From assembly GCF_003711225.1 (NCBI RefSeq), contig NZ_CP031030.1, forward strand, positions 6,189,501-6,253,500: DNA of 64,000 nt. The letters are read 5' to 3'. Positions 24,807 through 34,537 of the stretch are shown piece after piece. Each line of letters opens with the position of its first letter. Position 1 is the stretch's first letter. The translations under genes and the position numbers were made by a program. Source of the DNA: Runella sp. SP2 (GTDB lineage: Bacteria; Bacteroidota; Bacteroidia; Cytophagales; Spirosomataceae). The notes beneath the pieces were generated by a model. That model was given only the letters and a program-made list of their open reading frames with translations. It was not told the DNA's origin and searched no databases.

Positions 24807-27800
24807 ATGAATGACTTCTTCCTACTCCGAAAAAAAGGGGTAAGTATGCTATTGCTTTGCCTACTTATGTCCGTTGCGGTGTACGCCCAAACCCAAATCT
24901 CGGGTAAAGTGGTGGGGGCTGATGATGCTCAGCCCATTGCAGGCGCTTCGGTGCTTATTAAAGGAAATACGACAAATGGTGCCATCACGGGTGCCGACGG
25001 TACATTTAGATTGACGGTTGGCTCGAATGCGGTGTTGGTGATTTCGTACATTGGATACCAAGCGCAGGAGGTAAATGTGGGTTCGCAAACGACTTTTAAC
25101 ATTTCACTAGTTCCTTCGACCACTACCCTCGGAGAGGTTGTGGTAACGGGCTACTCTGCTGAGCGCAAAAAAGACATTACAGGCTCGGTGTCGGTGGTGG
25201 ATGTGAAGGCGCTGAAATCGATTCCTTCTGGTTCGGCAGTGCAAGCCCTTCAAGGTCAGGCGGCTGGGGTCAACGTCATTAGCTCAGGCGCGCCAGGAAG
25301 CCCCAGCAATATCTTCGTACGCGGGATTACTTCGTTTGGAAATACGCAGCCTTTGGTGCTCGTTGACGGCGTTCAGGCAGAACTCAACGACGTAAGTTCG
25401 GACGACGTAGAGTCGATTCAAGTCTTGAAAGATGCGGGTGCGGCGGCCATTTACGGCGTACGTGGCTCGAACGGGGTGATTGTCGTGACGACCAAAAAAG
25501 GAAAGTCTGGACAACCCGTTATTTCGTACGATGCCTACTACGGAAGCCAGCAACCTTTGCAGGGCAATGTCTTCAACTTGCTTAATTCAACGGATTTTGC
25601 GCGTTTGACCAAAATCGCGTACCCAACGACGGGTTTATTTCAAAACGGCCTTCCTGATTTTACGTATAGAGGTCCAGGTGCAACGGGCGTGGGTAAAGCA
25701 GGCGATGCAGCGGTGGATCCTTCCAAGTATAATTTTGATGCCAACAACCCAGGACGCAACTACTTGATTCAGTCCGTAAACAAAGAAGGTACCGACTGGT
25801 TCCACGAGTTGTTTAAACCTGCTGCAATGACGAGCCACAACTTAACGGCTAGCGGAGGCACCGATAAATCGAATTATATGGTGTCGTTGGGGTATTTCAA
25901 CCAACAAGGAACGATGCTCAAAAGCTACTTGGAGCGTTATTCGGCGCGTATTAACACCCAATTTAAGATTAAAAACAACATTCGGATTGGGGAAAACGTC
26001 TATATGTTCTACAAACGTAACCCAGGGTTTGACAACTTGAGCACGGGTAACCCAATCGCTTGGACGTACCGTGCCATGCCGATTATCCCTGTCTATGACA
26101 TCAGAGGAAACTACGGTGGAACATTTGCGGGGCCAGAATTGGGAAGCTCTTCTAACCCTGTGGCGGTACAAATGAACACCGTCAACAACAAAACCAACGC
26201 TTGGGATGTGATTGGAAACGTGTATGCCGAAGTTGATTTCTTGAAGCACTTTACGGCACGCACCAGTTTTGGAGGAAGCATTGATAACCAGTATGCGACG
26301 AACTTTAACTTTACCCCTTATAACAATTCAGAAGGTAACACGAACCCTAACTCGTTTTCGGAAATTGCGTTGTACAACAGCAACACCATGTGGACGAATA
26401 CGCTGACGTACACGAACTCATTCGGCAAAAGCAATTTGAAAGTAATTGTGGGTTCGGAAGCAATTCGTAACTACGGGCGTTATCTTATCGGTTCGGCAAG
26501 TCGCTTGTTTTCAACCAATTTTGATTATTTGAGCCTGTCGAACGGAACGATCAACATCACCAACGGTAGCAGCGCTTACAACAATACGTTATTCTCGATT
26601 TTTAGCCGCGTTGATTATTCGTTTGATGACAAATATTTGGTAGGTGTAACGGTTCGTCGTGATGGTTCGTCACGTTTTGGAGCCAATCGCCGCTACGGTA
26701 TTTTCCCTTCGGTGTCGCTCGGCTGGCGCTTGACGGGAGAGGAGTTCTTGAAAGATGTCGCTTGGCTCAACGAATTGAAATTGAGAGCAAGCTACGGGGT
26801 GCTTGGTTCGCAAAACAACGTAAGTCCGCAGAATGCCTATACGCTCTTCGGGGGTACGTTTGCTAATGCCTATTACGACATTGGCGGAAACGGTGCGTTG
26901 GCACAGGGTTTTGCCCAAACAAGCATCGGAAACCCGAACACAGGATGGGAAGAAAACATCGTGACCAACATCGGTTTGGACGGAACTATTTTGAACAACA
27001 AATTGGACGTTTCGGTCGAATATTACAAAAAGTCAATCAATGGCTTATTGTTTAGCCAACCGCTTCCTGCTACGGCTGGAGGAGCTACGGCACCAACGGT
27101 GAACATTGGTGACATCCAAAACAAAGGGGTAGATTTGGCTTTGACCTACCGCCAAACGATTAGCCCAAGTTTGAAATTTAGCATTGGTGCCAACATTACG
27201 ACTTACCAAAACAAAGTCGTAAACACGCCAAGCCCAGGGTATTTTGACGGTGCCAACACCCAAAACCTCGGAAACGTTGTTCGCAACCAAATCGGTCAGC
27301 CTGTAAGTTCGTTTTTTGGCTACAAAGTGATTGGATTGTTTAAAAACGACGCCGAAGTGACCTCTTCGCCCACGCAGTCGGGAGCCGCGCCAGGCCGCTT
27401 TAAATACGAAGACGTTAACGCAGATGGCAAAATCGACGCCAGCGATCGTACGTTTCTCGGAAGCCCTAACCCTGATTTTACGTACGGCCTGAACTTAGGT
27501 GTTACTTACCGCAATTTCGATTTCTCGACGATTTTGTACGGTTCACAAGGCAACGAAATCTACAACACGGTGAGGTCTTATACGCACTTCTTTAGTACGT
27601 ACGTAGGAGCAAAAAGCAATGATTTGTTGAACGCTTGGACGCCTGAAAATCCCAATAGCAGCATTCCAAAAATTGAGTCAACGGGTTCGTTTAGTTCGTC
27701 GGGGGTTTCTAACTCGTTCTACGTAGAAAATGGGTCGTTCCTCAAAATGCGTTCGTTGATGGTAGGTTACACTGTGCAACCGTCGTTCCTCAAAAAATAT

Positions 27801-27971
27801 GGCATGAGCAAACTTCGCTTGTACGCCCAGGCCGCGAACTTGTTTACGTTCACCAAATACACGGGTCTTGACCCAGAGTTGAGCGGAAACAGTTCGGCCT
27901 TCGGAATCGATTATGCCAACTATCCCAACAACCAGAAGAATTTCATTTTTGGTCTAAACCTTTCTTTTTAA
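24807..27971 (+). CDS. SusC/RagA-family TonB-linked outer-membrane transporter
   Basis: This 1054-aa protein has a signal peptide (to about residue 27, VYAQ), a carboxypeptidase-regulatory-like beta-sandwich (about 30-110, ISGKVVGADDAQPIAGASV), a TonB-box-like TLGEVVVTGY, the plug domain (ALQGQAAGVNVISSGAPG, VDGV, KDAGAAAIYGVRGSNGVIVV in part) and a C-terminal 22-strand barrel ending in the terminal Phe typical of outer-membrane proteins. With the SusD protein 169 bp downstream it forms a nutrient import complex. It heads a locus of small-molecule catabolic enzymes, so the cargo may be a glycan or amide-containing compound. Candidate GntR sites are upstream. Confidence 0.93.
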   Translation: MNDFFLLRKKGVSMLLLCLLMSVAVYAQTQISGKVVGADDAQPIAGASVLIKGNTTNGAITGADGTFRLTVGSNAVLVISYIGYQAQEVNVGSQTTFNISLVPSTTTLGEVVVTGYSAERKKDITGSVSVVDVKALKSIPSGSAVQALQGQAAGVNVISSGAPGSPSNIFVRGITSFGNTQPLVLVDGVQAELNDVSSDDVESIQVLKDAGAAAIYGVRGSNGVIVVTTKKGKSGQPVISYDAYYGSQQPLQGNVFNLLNSTDFARLTKIAYPTTGLFQNGLPDFTYRGPGATGVGKAGDAAVDPSKYNFDANNPGRNYLIQSVNKEGTDWFHELFKPAAMTSHNLTASGGTDKSNYMVSLGYFNQQGTMLKSYLERYSARINTQFKIKNNIRIGENVYMFYKRNPGFDNLSTGNPIAWTYRAMPIIPVYDIRGNYGGTFAGPELGSSSNPVAVQMNTVNNKTNAWDVIGNVYAEVDFLKHFTARTSFGGSIDNQYATNFNFTPYNNSEGNTNPNSFSEIALYNSNTMWTNTLTYTNSFGKSNLKVIVGSEAIRNYGRYLIGSASRLFSTNFDYLSLSNGTINITNGSSAYNNTLFSIFSRVDYSFDDKYLVGVTVRRDGSSRFGANRRYGIFPSVSLGWRLTGEEFLKDVAWLNELKLRASYGVLGSQNNVSPQNAYTLFGGTFANAYYDIGGNGALAQGFAQTSIGNPNTGWEENIVTNIGLDGTILNNKLDVSVEYYKKSINGLLFSQPLPATAGGATAPTVNIGDIQNKGVDLALTYRQTISPSLKFSIGANITTYQNKVVNTPSPGYFDGANTQNLGNVVRNQIGQPVSSFFGYKVIGLFKNDAEVTSSPTQSGAAPGRFKYEDVNADGKIDASDRTFLGSPNPDFTYGLNLGVTYRNFDFSTILYGSQGNEIYNTVRSYTHFFSTYVGAKSNDLLNAWTPENPNSSIPKIESTGSFSSSGVSNSFYVENGSFLKMRSLMVGYTVQPSFLKKYGMSKLRLYAQAANLFTFTKYTGLDPELSGNSSAFGIDYANYPNNQKNFIFGLNLSF

Positions 27972-28140
27972 AGACTTTATGAAGCCATTCATCGGCGTTA
28001 TCTGCGGCTCTCAATCTGTGTTAATCTGCGGGTAAAATTTTTAAAAAACTTGGCTAACACTCTATTAATCGTTGTCAGTTAAAAAATGAATTTAATCCTG
28101 AATTAACTGATAACCAATAACAGTCTAAACATTGACTTAC

Positions 28141-29928
28141 ATGAAACGATTTAAAACACTTTTATATGCAACTGGCTTGGGGTTGATTCTGACAACCAAC
28201 TCCTGCAAGGAAGAATACCTCGAAATTGGGGCGTTGGGTTCTACCAGCGAAGCTACATTGGCCAATAAAGCAGGTTTGAATGGCCTCTTGACGGGTGCTT
28301 ACTCGCTACTCGACGGCTGGGGCGTACCCAACACCACCTACTATTTTGTGGGAGTGAGCAACTGGATTTTCGGCGGAGTAACCTCTGACGACGCCCACAC
28401 AGGAACGCAAGCGTCGGCGTTGCCACCAATGGAAGCCGTTGAAAGTTACAATTATGACGCGACTTTGGCACCGTTCAACAACAAATGGATGGTGTTGTAC
28501 GCAGGAGTGCAACGTGCCAACGACGTATTGCGGGTTTTGGCCAAAACCAATGACCCCGCGCTTTCGGCCGAAGAAGCCAAGCAAATCAAAGCCGAAGCAA
28601 CGTTTTTGCGTGCAGTGTATCACTTAGAAGCGGCCAAAATGTGGGAAAATATTCCGTACTTGGACGAAAGCATCAGCTACGCCAACGACAACTACAAAGT
28701 ACCAAACACGACTTCAGCTTGGCCTAAAATTGAGGCAGATTTTAAGTTTGCGGCAGATAACCTCTCGGGTACTAAAACCGAAGTAGGTCGTGCTAATAGC
28801 TGGGCAGCGAAGGCGTTTTTGGCAAAAACGTACATGTTCCAAGATAAATACACGGAAGCCAAAACGGTATTGGAAGATGTGATTGCTAACGGCGTAACTT
28901 CGTCGGGAGCAAAGTATGCGTTGGTCAACTATGCCGACAACTTTAACCCTTCCAAGAAAAACGGACCCGAATCGGTGTTTGCGGTGCAAATGTCGATTGC
29001 CGAATCGTTCCAAAATGGAAACTACGGCGATGCTCTCAACTTCCCGATGGGAGGCCCTGCTACTTGCTGCGGGGCGTATCAGCCGTCGTTTAGTTTGGTC
29101 AACTCCTTTAAAACCGATGCTGAAACGGGTTTGCCTTTGATTGATACTTTCAACAATTCGGATGTGAAAAACGACCAAGGAATCGAAAGTAGCACGCCGT
29201 TTACGCCTTACGCAGGAACGCTCGATTCGCGTTTGGATTGGACGGTAGGTCGTCGCGGAATTCCGTATTTGGACTGGGGATTGCACCCAGGAAAAGCGTG
29301 GATTCGCGTTCAGGCGGTCGCAGGGCCGTATAGCCCTATCAAGAGCATTTATTACCAAGCGGCGGCCGCAACTACTTCATCGTCATCGCGTTGGACGTCC
29401 AACAACTACACCATGATTCGTTTTGCGGATGTATTGTTGTGGGCAGCAGAAGCCGAGGTAGAAGTGGGAAGTTTGGCAAAAGCGCAAGAGTATGTCAACC
29501 GTGTGCGTGCTCGGGCGGCAAATCCAGCGGGATGGGTAAAAAAATACGTGGACAACACTGCACCTCTAAAAGGATTTACCAGCGAACCTGCGGCCAATTA
29601 TAAAGTAGGCTTATACACCACCGAATTTACGGCCAAAGGCAAAGAGTTTGCGCGGGAAGCGGTGCGTTTTGAGCGTAAAATTGAATTTGGAATGGAAGGC
29701 CATCGTTATTTTGACCTTCGCCGTTGGGACAACGGAACAGGTTACATGGCCAATGTGCTCAATGCCTACGTTCAGCACGAAACGACCATCCCAGGCTATG
29801 ATTTTACCTACATGAAAGGTGCGACGTTCAAAAAAGGTAAAACAGAACTTTATCCAATTCCACAGGCTCAAATCGACCTAAGTGTAGTAAACGGTCAACC
29901 CGTATTGAAACAAAATCCTAATTATTAG
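28141..29928 (+). CDS. SusD/RagB-family nutrient-binding lipoprotein
   Basis: This 595-aa surface lipoprotein has a leader with lipid Cys C22 (TTNSCKEEY) and the SusD fold: N-terminal TPR helices (LNGLLTGAYSLLDGWG, RANDVLRVLAKT, EAKQIKAEATFLRAVYH), then the ligand loops, and the C-terminal RAxFLKtype segment here seen as AREAVRFERKIEFGMEGHRYFDLRRW in parts, ending YPIPQAQIDLSV. It caps the SusC barrel encoded just before it. A TTG nine bases before could start translation, but ATG 28141 is preferred. The 169-bp gap before it holds no clear terminator. Confidence 0.93.
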   Translation: MKRFKTLLYATGLGLILTTNSCKEEYLEIGALGSTSEATLANKAGLNGLLTGAYSLLDGWGVPNTTYYFVGVSNWIFGGVTSDDAHTGTQASALPPMEAVESYNYDATLAPFNNKWMVLYAGVQRANDVLRVLAKTNDPALSAEEAKQIKAEATFLRAVYHLEAAKMWENIPYLDESISYANDNYKVPNTTSAWPKIEADFKFAADNLSGTKTEVGRANSWAAKAFLAKTYMFQDKYTEAKTVLEDVIANGVTSSGAKYALVNYADNFNPSKKNGPESVFAVQMSIAESFQNGNYGDALNFPMGGPATCCGAYQPSFSLVNSFKTDAETGLPLIDTFNNSDVKNDQGIESSTPFTPYAGTLDSRLDWTVGRRGIPYLDWGLHPGKAWIRVQAVAGPYSPIKSIYYQAAAATTSSSSRWTSNNYTMIRFADVLLWAAEAEVEVGSLAKAQEYVNRVRARAANPAGWVKKYVDNTAPLKGFTSEPAANYKVGLYTTEFTAKGKEFAREAVRFERKIEFGMEGHRYFDLRRWDNGTGYMANVLNAYVQHETTIPGYDFTYMKGATFKKGKTELYPIPQAQIDLSVVNGQPVLKQNPNY

Positions 29929-29946
29929 GCTGTTAACTGTGTATCC

Positions 29947-30000
29947 GTTATCCGTTAACTGTGTATCTGTTATCTGAACCAATAACAGTTAACGGATAAC
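29947..30000. repeat. GTTAAC/GTTATC repeat tract with 15-bp inverted repeat
   Basis: GTTATCCGTTAACTG (29947-29961) and its exact complement (29986-30000), 24-nt spacer, then more TAAC(A/G)GATAAC words up to 30034. The same word set recurs at 9680-9712, 40163-40195 and 56328-56402, always between genes. It follows the susD stop and may reduce downstream expression. Confidence 0.5.
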
Positions 30001-30044
30001 CAATAACGGATAACCAGTAACAGATAACGAATAACAAATACACC

Positions 30045-30833
30045 ATGCTTTTTTACGCTTCTACATACTCTGACCTCAACGAGGCAGCCAAAGACAAGGT
30101 GGTGGTGTTGCCTTTGGGCGCCATCGAACAACACGGCCCACATTTGTCGGTTTCGACCGATACCGACATTGTCACGTACGTTGCTCAGCAGATAGAAAAA
30201 GCCTTACCAGAGTCGGTGTTGCTTTGTCCTACGCTGCCTTTTGGGTCGAGCCACCATCATTTATCGTTGGGGGGAACGATGAGTATCTCGCCCGAACTAT
30301 ATACCCAAGTGGTGATGGATTTGGTGGGGTCTTTGGTAGAAAGCGGTTTTAAAAAGATTATTTTGCTCAATGGCCACGGGGGAAACATTACCCCCGTGCG
30401 CCAAGCATTGGCGGTGTTGAGTAAGCGTTTTGACGTAAGTCACCAGCCTACTATTGCGTTGGCAACGTATTGGGAAGTTGGAGGAAAAGCCTTTGCGGGG
30501 GAACCGCCAATGGAAAGCCCTGCCCTGAGCCACGCGTGTGAATACGAAACAAGCATGATGCTGCACTTATTTGCCGATAAAGTGTGGATGGAACGAGTGG
30601 AACGTGCACAACGTCCCGAAAGCAACGGCTACATTCCGTGGGAAGACGATGAGCCGTACCGTGGGGTGACGGTCTTCAAACAAACGGCCTTCATTTCGAG
30701 CAATGGCAGCAGCGGCGAGCCTCAATTGGGTACGGCCGAAAAAGGAAAACATTTAGTAGAACAGGCTATCAAAGGATTAATTACATTTATAGAATCATTC
30801 AAAAACTGGCCGCTGTCGGAGAGTTTAAGGTAA
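30045..30833 (+). CDS. Creatininase-family amidohydrolase
   Basis: This 262-aa enzyme has the creatininase fold with metal-binding motifs PLGAIEQHGPHL (E28, H30), STDTDI (D39), LLNGHGGN and a late acidic segment (CEYETSMML). The family opens small cyclic amides (creatinine, formamides of flavin/mycofactocin routes) and is often part of unknown catabolic loci. Length is normal. It lies 116 bp after susD, past a repeat tract, in the middle of the catabolic locus. The presence of RidA next to it suggests that an amine or imine is released. The true substrate is unknown. Confidence 0.85.
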   Translation: MLFYASTYSDLNEAAKDKVVVLPLGAIEQHGPHLSVSTDTDIVTYVAQQIEKALPESVLLCPTLPFGSSHHHLSLGGTMSISPELYTQVVMDLVGSLVESGFKKIILLNGHGGNITPVRQALAVLSKRFDVSHQPTIALATYWEVGGKAFAGEPPMESPALSHACEYETSMMLHLFADKVWMERVERAQRPESNGYIPWEDDEPYRGVTVFKQTAFISSNGSSGEPQLGTAEKGKHLVEQAIKGLITFIESFKNWPLSESLR

Positions 30834-30843
30834 AAAAGAGCAT

Positions 30844-30942
30844 AACCCTAAAGGGATGGGGTTAAAAAAACTAATAATTCTTTTAACTACGTCCTTCAGG
30901 GCGTAGCAAAAAGGTCAAAAGCGACAAAAGGGCTTTAGCCCT
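30844..30942. repeat. Three small hairpins between creatininase and RidA genes
   Basis: CCCTAAAGGG within AACCCTAAAGGGATGGGGTT (30844-30863); CTACG(T)CCT-TC-AGG(G)CGTAG (30887-30906); AGGGC-TTTA-GCCCT (30929-30942). All are of the small-stem type seen elsewhere in this window, with no common core. Confidence 0.5.
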
Positions 30943-30982
30943 GATGGTATCACGAGTTTAATGGAGAAAACATAGAATAGTT

Positions 30983-31372
30983 ATGTCAAAAAAAATAGAA
31001 ATAAAACATCCCGATAAAGCCGCCAATACGGGCGCATATTCGGCAGGAGTAATGGTAGGCGAATGGTTGTTTATCAGCGGACAAGGCCCACTCGACTTGA
31101 CCACGGGAGAAGTGATTCACGGTACCATCGAAGAAGAAACCCTGCTCACGCTCTCTCACGTGCAGAAGGTAGTCGAAGCCGCAGGGGGAACGATTGATGA
31201 CATCGTTAAATGCACCGTTCACTTGGAAAATATCAACGACTTCGACCGCTACGACGCGGCCTATGCCTCGTTTTTTCAGGGAATCAAACCCGCCAGAACC
31301 ACGGTGCAATCGGTATTGTCGGACGGAATTAAAATTGAAATTGACGCGATAGCGATTATTGCTCAAAAATAG
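30983..31372 (+). CDS. RidA-family enamine/imine deaminase
   Basis: This 129-aa protein has the YjgF/YER057c/UK114 fold: NTGAYSAGVMVGEWLFISGQ, GPLDLTTGEVI, VQKVVEAAGGTIDDIVKC and the active-site Arg in PARTTVQSVL. RidA proteins hydrolyse reactive enamines or imines released by PLP enzymes or dehydrogenases to ketones and ammonia. It lies within the catabolic locus; 149 bp of hairpins precede it and 90 bp follow. In such a locus a RidA protein often carries a pathway step rather than a general protective one, but the substrate is unknown. Confidence 0.9.
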   Translation: MSKKIEIKHPDKAANTGAYSAGVMVGEWLFISGQGPLDLTTGEVIHGTIEEETLLTLSHVQKVVEAAGGTIDDIVKCTVHLENINDFDRYDAAYASFFQGIKPARTTVQSVLSDGIKIEIDAIAIIAQK

Positions 31373-31462
31373 AGGGACAGTTTGAAAATTCGGTAATTTG
31401 AAAATACCGTCTGTCACTAATTTTCAAATTGCCCCATTTTCAAATTTTCAAATTTGTAGAGT

Positions 31463-32422
31463 ATGAATCAAAAAAAACGCATTGGTACGGTTGGGCTGGG
31501 CCTCATGGGAAGCAGCATTGCTACCTGCATTTTGGCAGCGGGGCATGAGGTGACATCGTTGGTCAAAGACCTAAGCATTGTGGACGAAGCACGGCAGCGT
31601 ATTCATTCTTTTTTGGAACAACTCCACCAAGAAAGTATTCTGACCGAGCGTCCCGAAGAGGTACTAAAACGCCATACCATCACCGATGACGTGGCTAACA
31701 TGGGGGGGCATGAAGTGGTGATTGAATCCATCATCGAAAATGTTGATGAAAAGAAAAGTGTCTATAAAAAACTTGAAACGGTGCTTTCGCCCACGGCCAT
31801 TATTGGTAGCAATACGTCGGCGATTCCCGTCACGGTACTTCAAAGTGGACTCCAACACCCCGAACGAGTGTTGGGAATTCACTGGGCTGAGCCTGCTCAC
31901 ATCACTCGTTTTATGGAGGTAATTTGTGGTAAAGATTCGGAACTAGAATATGCCTATAAAATGGTCGAACTGGCCGAAAGTTGGGGTAAAGAACCTTCGT
32001 TGTTGAAAAAAGACATTCGTGGGTTTATCACCAACCGTATCATGTACGCCATGTTGCGCGAAGCATTCTATTTGGTCGAAAACGGCTACGCCACCATGGA
32101 AGATGTGGACCGTTCGTTACGAAACGATTTGGGGTACTGGATTACGTTTGCAGGACCGTTCCGATTCATGGACCTGACGGGTATTCCAGCGTACCTTACT
32201 GTTATGAAAGACTTGTTTCCAGAACTCAGCAACGCTACCGAAGCACCTGCTTTTATGGAAGACCTCGTGTCGGCAGGTGCCAAGGGCGTTAGCAATGCCC
32301 AAGGATTTTATCCCTACACGCCCGAAAGTGCCGAGCGTTGGGAGGAAAAATTCATTGAATTCAGCTATGACGTCCGAAAATTAGCCAAAAAGTATTCATC
32401 CAGTTCGATTGAAAATATCTAA
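31463..32422 (+). CDS. 3-hydroxyacyl-CoA-dehydrogenase-family oxidoreductase
   Basis: This 319-aa NAD-dependent enzyme has the N-terminal Rossmann domain (GTVGLGLMGSSIATCILAAGH) and the family catalytic His in VLGIHWAEPAH (normally HFFNP). Residues about 185-305 are the helical dimerisation domain (IRGFITNRIMYAMLREAFYL). The change from HFFNP to HWAEP points away from acyl-CoA substrates and toward L-gulonate 3-dehydrogenase or carnitine-dehydrogenase-like relatives acting on hydroxy acids. Its stop overlaps the ATG of the next gene (TAATG), so the two are translationally coupled. Confidence 0.82.
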   Translation: MNQKKRIGTVGLGLMGSSIATCILAAGHEVTSLVKDLSIVDEARQRIHSFLEQLHQESILTERPEEVLKRHTITDDVANMGGHEVVIESIIENVDEKKSVYKKLETVLSPTAIIGSNTSAIPVTVLQSGLQHPERVLGIHWAEPAHITRFMEVICGKDSELEYAYKMVELAESWGKEPSLLKKDIRGFITNRIMYAMLREAFYLVENGYATMEDVDRSLRNDLGYWITFAGPFRFMDLTGIPAYLTVMKDLFPELSNATEAPAFMEDLVSAGAKGVSNAQGFYPYTPESAERWEEKFIEFSYDVRKLAKKYSSSSIENI

Positions 32423-33549
32423 TGACGACTATCCACACCATTAAAGCCACGGAGGTGATTGTGCCTGCCAAGCCCGGAAGCCTAAATTCGGAGGAGGTAA
32501 TAGACAAAGACGCCGCCTTTGCCCAGAAGTTTTTGACGGGCGAGCGCTGGACGGAGTTTGCCAATCAGCCCAAGTGGATCATTGAAATTACGCTTAAAAA
32601 TGGCCTGACGGGCATCGGTGAAACCTACCGAAGCGTGTCAAAAGAGCAGTTGTCTGAGGCCATGAAAACACTGGTTGGGCAAGATGTACTCAAGTTAAAC
32701 TGGCGTCGATTGCCCGTGACCGACCAACGAATTTACGAAGCTTTTGAGACGGCGGTGCTGGATGTGGTGGGCAAAATACTGAACGTACCCGTCGCTCAAT
32801 TGCTTGGTGGAGCCTACCGCGACCGCGTCGATTGTTTTGGTTGGACAGGTCGCCGAACCCCCGAAGATGCCGCTCAAAAAGCGTATGAAGCCATGCAAAA
32901 AGGCCACAAAGCCTTCAAATTTAAGTGCTCCGACGAAGACCCTGTGCGTTTGTGGACGGCCGAAATCAAGAAAAAATGCGGCGATGGTATTAAAATATTG
33001 CTCGACCCCAACCAGCGTTGGACGGATGTAGCTACCACGCTTCGATTGATGGAAGGCGTAGAAAACGACATCATGCTGGGTTTGGAAGACCCCATTTTGC
33101 ACGCCGACGTGGCAGGATTTAAGTACTTACGCGAAACGCTGGGTATTCCAATGTACCGTCATATTTCGTTGCCATACACCCAAGACATCCGCGACATGAT
33201 TGCATTTGTTCGTGCCGATGCCGTGGATGGGTATAATTTTAACGGTTCGGCTTATAACTGCGTACTGTTGGCCGAAATCGCTCATTTAGAGGGAAAAGCC
33301 TGCTGGAGAGGCTCGGAAGTGGACCTAGGGATTTCGGAAACCATGGGGTTACACATCGCTGCGGCGAGTATTAACTGTACCATTCCCTCTGATTTATTTG
33401 GGGAATTGGTGCGCGAAGATGACCTGATTGTAACTCCCATTCAATTTGAAAACGGCGCTGCCCTAGTCCCACAAGGCGCAGGACTCGGCATTGAGCTAGA
33501 CAGAGCGGCATTGGAGAAGTATAAAGTGAGTGAAATGAGTTATAACTAA
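32422..33549 (+). CDS. Mandelate racemase/muconate lactonising enzyme family protein
   Basis: This 375-aa enolase-superfamily member has a capping domain (1-130) and a TIM barrel with the KXK pair K166/K168 (KAFKFKC), metal ligands D195 (ILLDPNQRW) and E222 (LGLEDPI). The place where the third acidic ligand is expected reads MYRHISLP (H247), so the metal site deviates from the classic set. Sugar-acid dehydratases of this family act with a lyase/aldolase like the DapA-type protein encoded 1 kb downstream. It overlaps the upstream gene by one base, so it belongs to the same unit. Confidence 0.84.
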   Translation: MTTIHTIKATEVIVPAKPGSLNSEEVIDKDAAFAQKFLTGERWTEFANQPKWIIEITLKNGLTGIGETYRSVSKEQLSEAMKTLVGQDVLKLNWRRLPVTDQRIYEAFETAVLDVVGKILNVPVAQLLGGAYRDRVDCFGWTGRRTPEDAAQKAYEAMQKGHKAFKFKCSDEDPVRLWTAEIKKKCGDGIKILLDPNQRWTDVATTLRLMEGVENDIMLGLEDPILHADVAGFKYLRETLGIPMYRHISLPYTQDIRDMIAFVRADAVDGYNFNGSAYNCVLLAEIAHLEGKACWRGSEVDLGISETMGLHIAAASINCTIPSDLFGELVREDDLIVTPIQFENGAALVPQGAGLGIELDRAALEKYKVSEMSYN

Positions 33550-33573
33550 TTGCTAAAAGTTAAGGAAAAAATT

Positions 33574-33595
33574 CCCCCATTGGGGGACAGGGGGC
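33574..33595. repeat. CCCCC/GGGGG hairpin with extra G run
   Basis: CCCCC-ATT-GGGGG (33574-33586) then ACAGGGGGC. It ends 5 bp before the ATG of the permease gene and could fold over its ribosome binding region. It is similar in design to the repeat at 13139-13174. Confidence 0.45.
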
Positions 33596-33599
33596 TACT

Positions 33600-34526
33600 A
33601 TGAAAAAATCGGCAATGTCTTGGACCATACTGTTTGCTTGTAACTTTATGTGGGCCTTTCATTTTACGAGCATCAAGCTGACGCAAGACCAAGTCGGGCC
33701 GTATTTTACGGTATGGGCACCCATGCTACTGGCTACGATTTTGCTGGGGCCGTTTGTGGTACGCGATTTTAAGAAAGGAGGTAAAAAACTCTCCGACATC
33801 TTGGTTTTCGTGCAGTTGGCGGCGTTGGGTGCCTTTCCCTCACAAGTACTAATGACATGGGGAACGCAGTATTCTTTGGCCAGTAATGCGGCTATTTTGG
33901 TCTTAACATTGCCTGTCATTACGGCGGTTTTTGCCTTTTTGATACTCAAAGAACGCATGAACGCGGCCCGTTGGGTCAGTTTTGCGATTGCGATTATTGG
34001 CGTTGCCCTTTGTTCTACTGACGATATTAAGCGAGTCGATTTGAGCTCGAAATATGCCTTGGGGAATGTCCTTATTTTCTTAGCGATTTTGGGAAATGCG
34101 TACTACAACGTAGGCTGTAAGAAAATTGCGGAGAAATACACCGAAATCGAAATGGTGTTTTATACCTACCTCGTGATGTGTATTTTGCTTACGCCGCTGG
34201 TGCTCTATTACGAACCCGAAATGTTTGGCAAAATCCCCGAGTTTACCACCAATACCTGGATTGGGATGATTTCGCTGACGGTGTTTCATAACTTCCTTTC
34301 GATGGTGCTGTTTTTTAAGGCCCTCAAGTACTTGGACGCGACCCAAGTGGCTTTATCCAACTACCTCATTACGTTTATGGGGCTTCCGATTGCCGCTTTT
34401 TGGTTGGGCGAAAAGCTTAATTCACAGGCCATTATCGGCGGTCTTTTAGTGCTAGTTTCTACCCTTATTCTTTCGATTGTAGATAGCAGAGTGCAACAGA
34501 AAAAAATGATTAATAATAATCCATAA
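33600..34526 (+). CDS. EamA/DMT-family permease
   Basis: This 308-aa protein has ten hydrophobic helices in two EamA repeats (SWTILFACNFMWAFHFTSIK in the first; LIFLAILGNAYYNVGCKKIA in the second) and the ERMN motif after helix four. Members move metabolites or amino compounds across the inner membrane. Within this locus it may carry the breakdown product that SusCD brings into the periplasm, or export a side product. Its ATG follows a G/C-rich hairpin, and the DapA-like gene starts 11 bp after its stop. Direction of transport is not known. Confidence 0.85.
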   Translation: MKKSAMSWTILFACNFMWAFHFTSIKLTQDQVGPYFTVWAPMLLATILLGPFVVRDFKKGGKKLSDILVFVQLAALGAFPSQVLMTWGTQYSLASNAAILVLTLPVITAVFAFLILKERMNAARWVSFAIAIIGVALCSTDDIKRVDLSSKYALGNVLIFLAILGNAYYNVGCKKIAEKYTEIEMVFYTYLVMCILLTPLVLYYEPEMFGKIPEFTTNTWIGMISLTVFHNFLSMVLFFKALKYLDATQVALSNYLITFMGLPIAAFWLGEKLNSQAIIGGLLVLVSTLILSIVDSRVQQKKMINNNP

Positions 34527-34537
34527 TCAGTACAGAT

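Noticed and set aside
28714..29358. 214-codon minus-strand frame inside susD
   Set aside because: Antisense to a certain SusD gene and without recognisable features.
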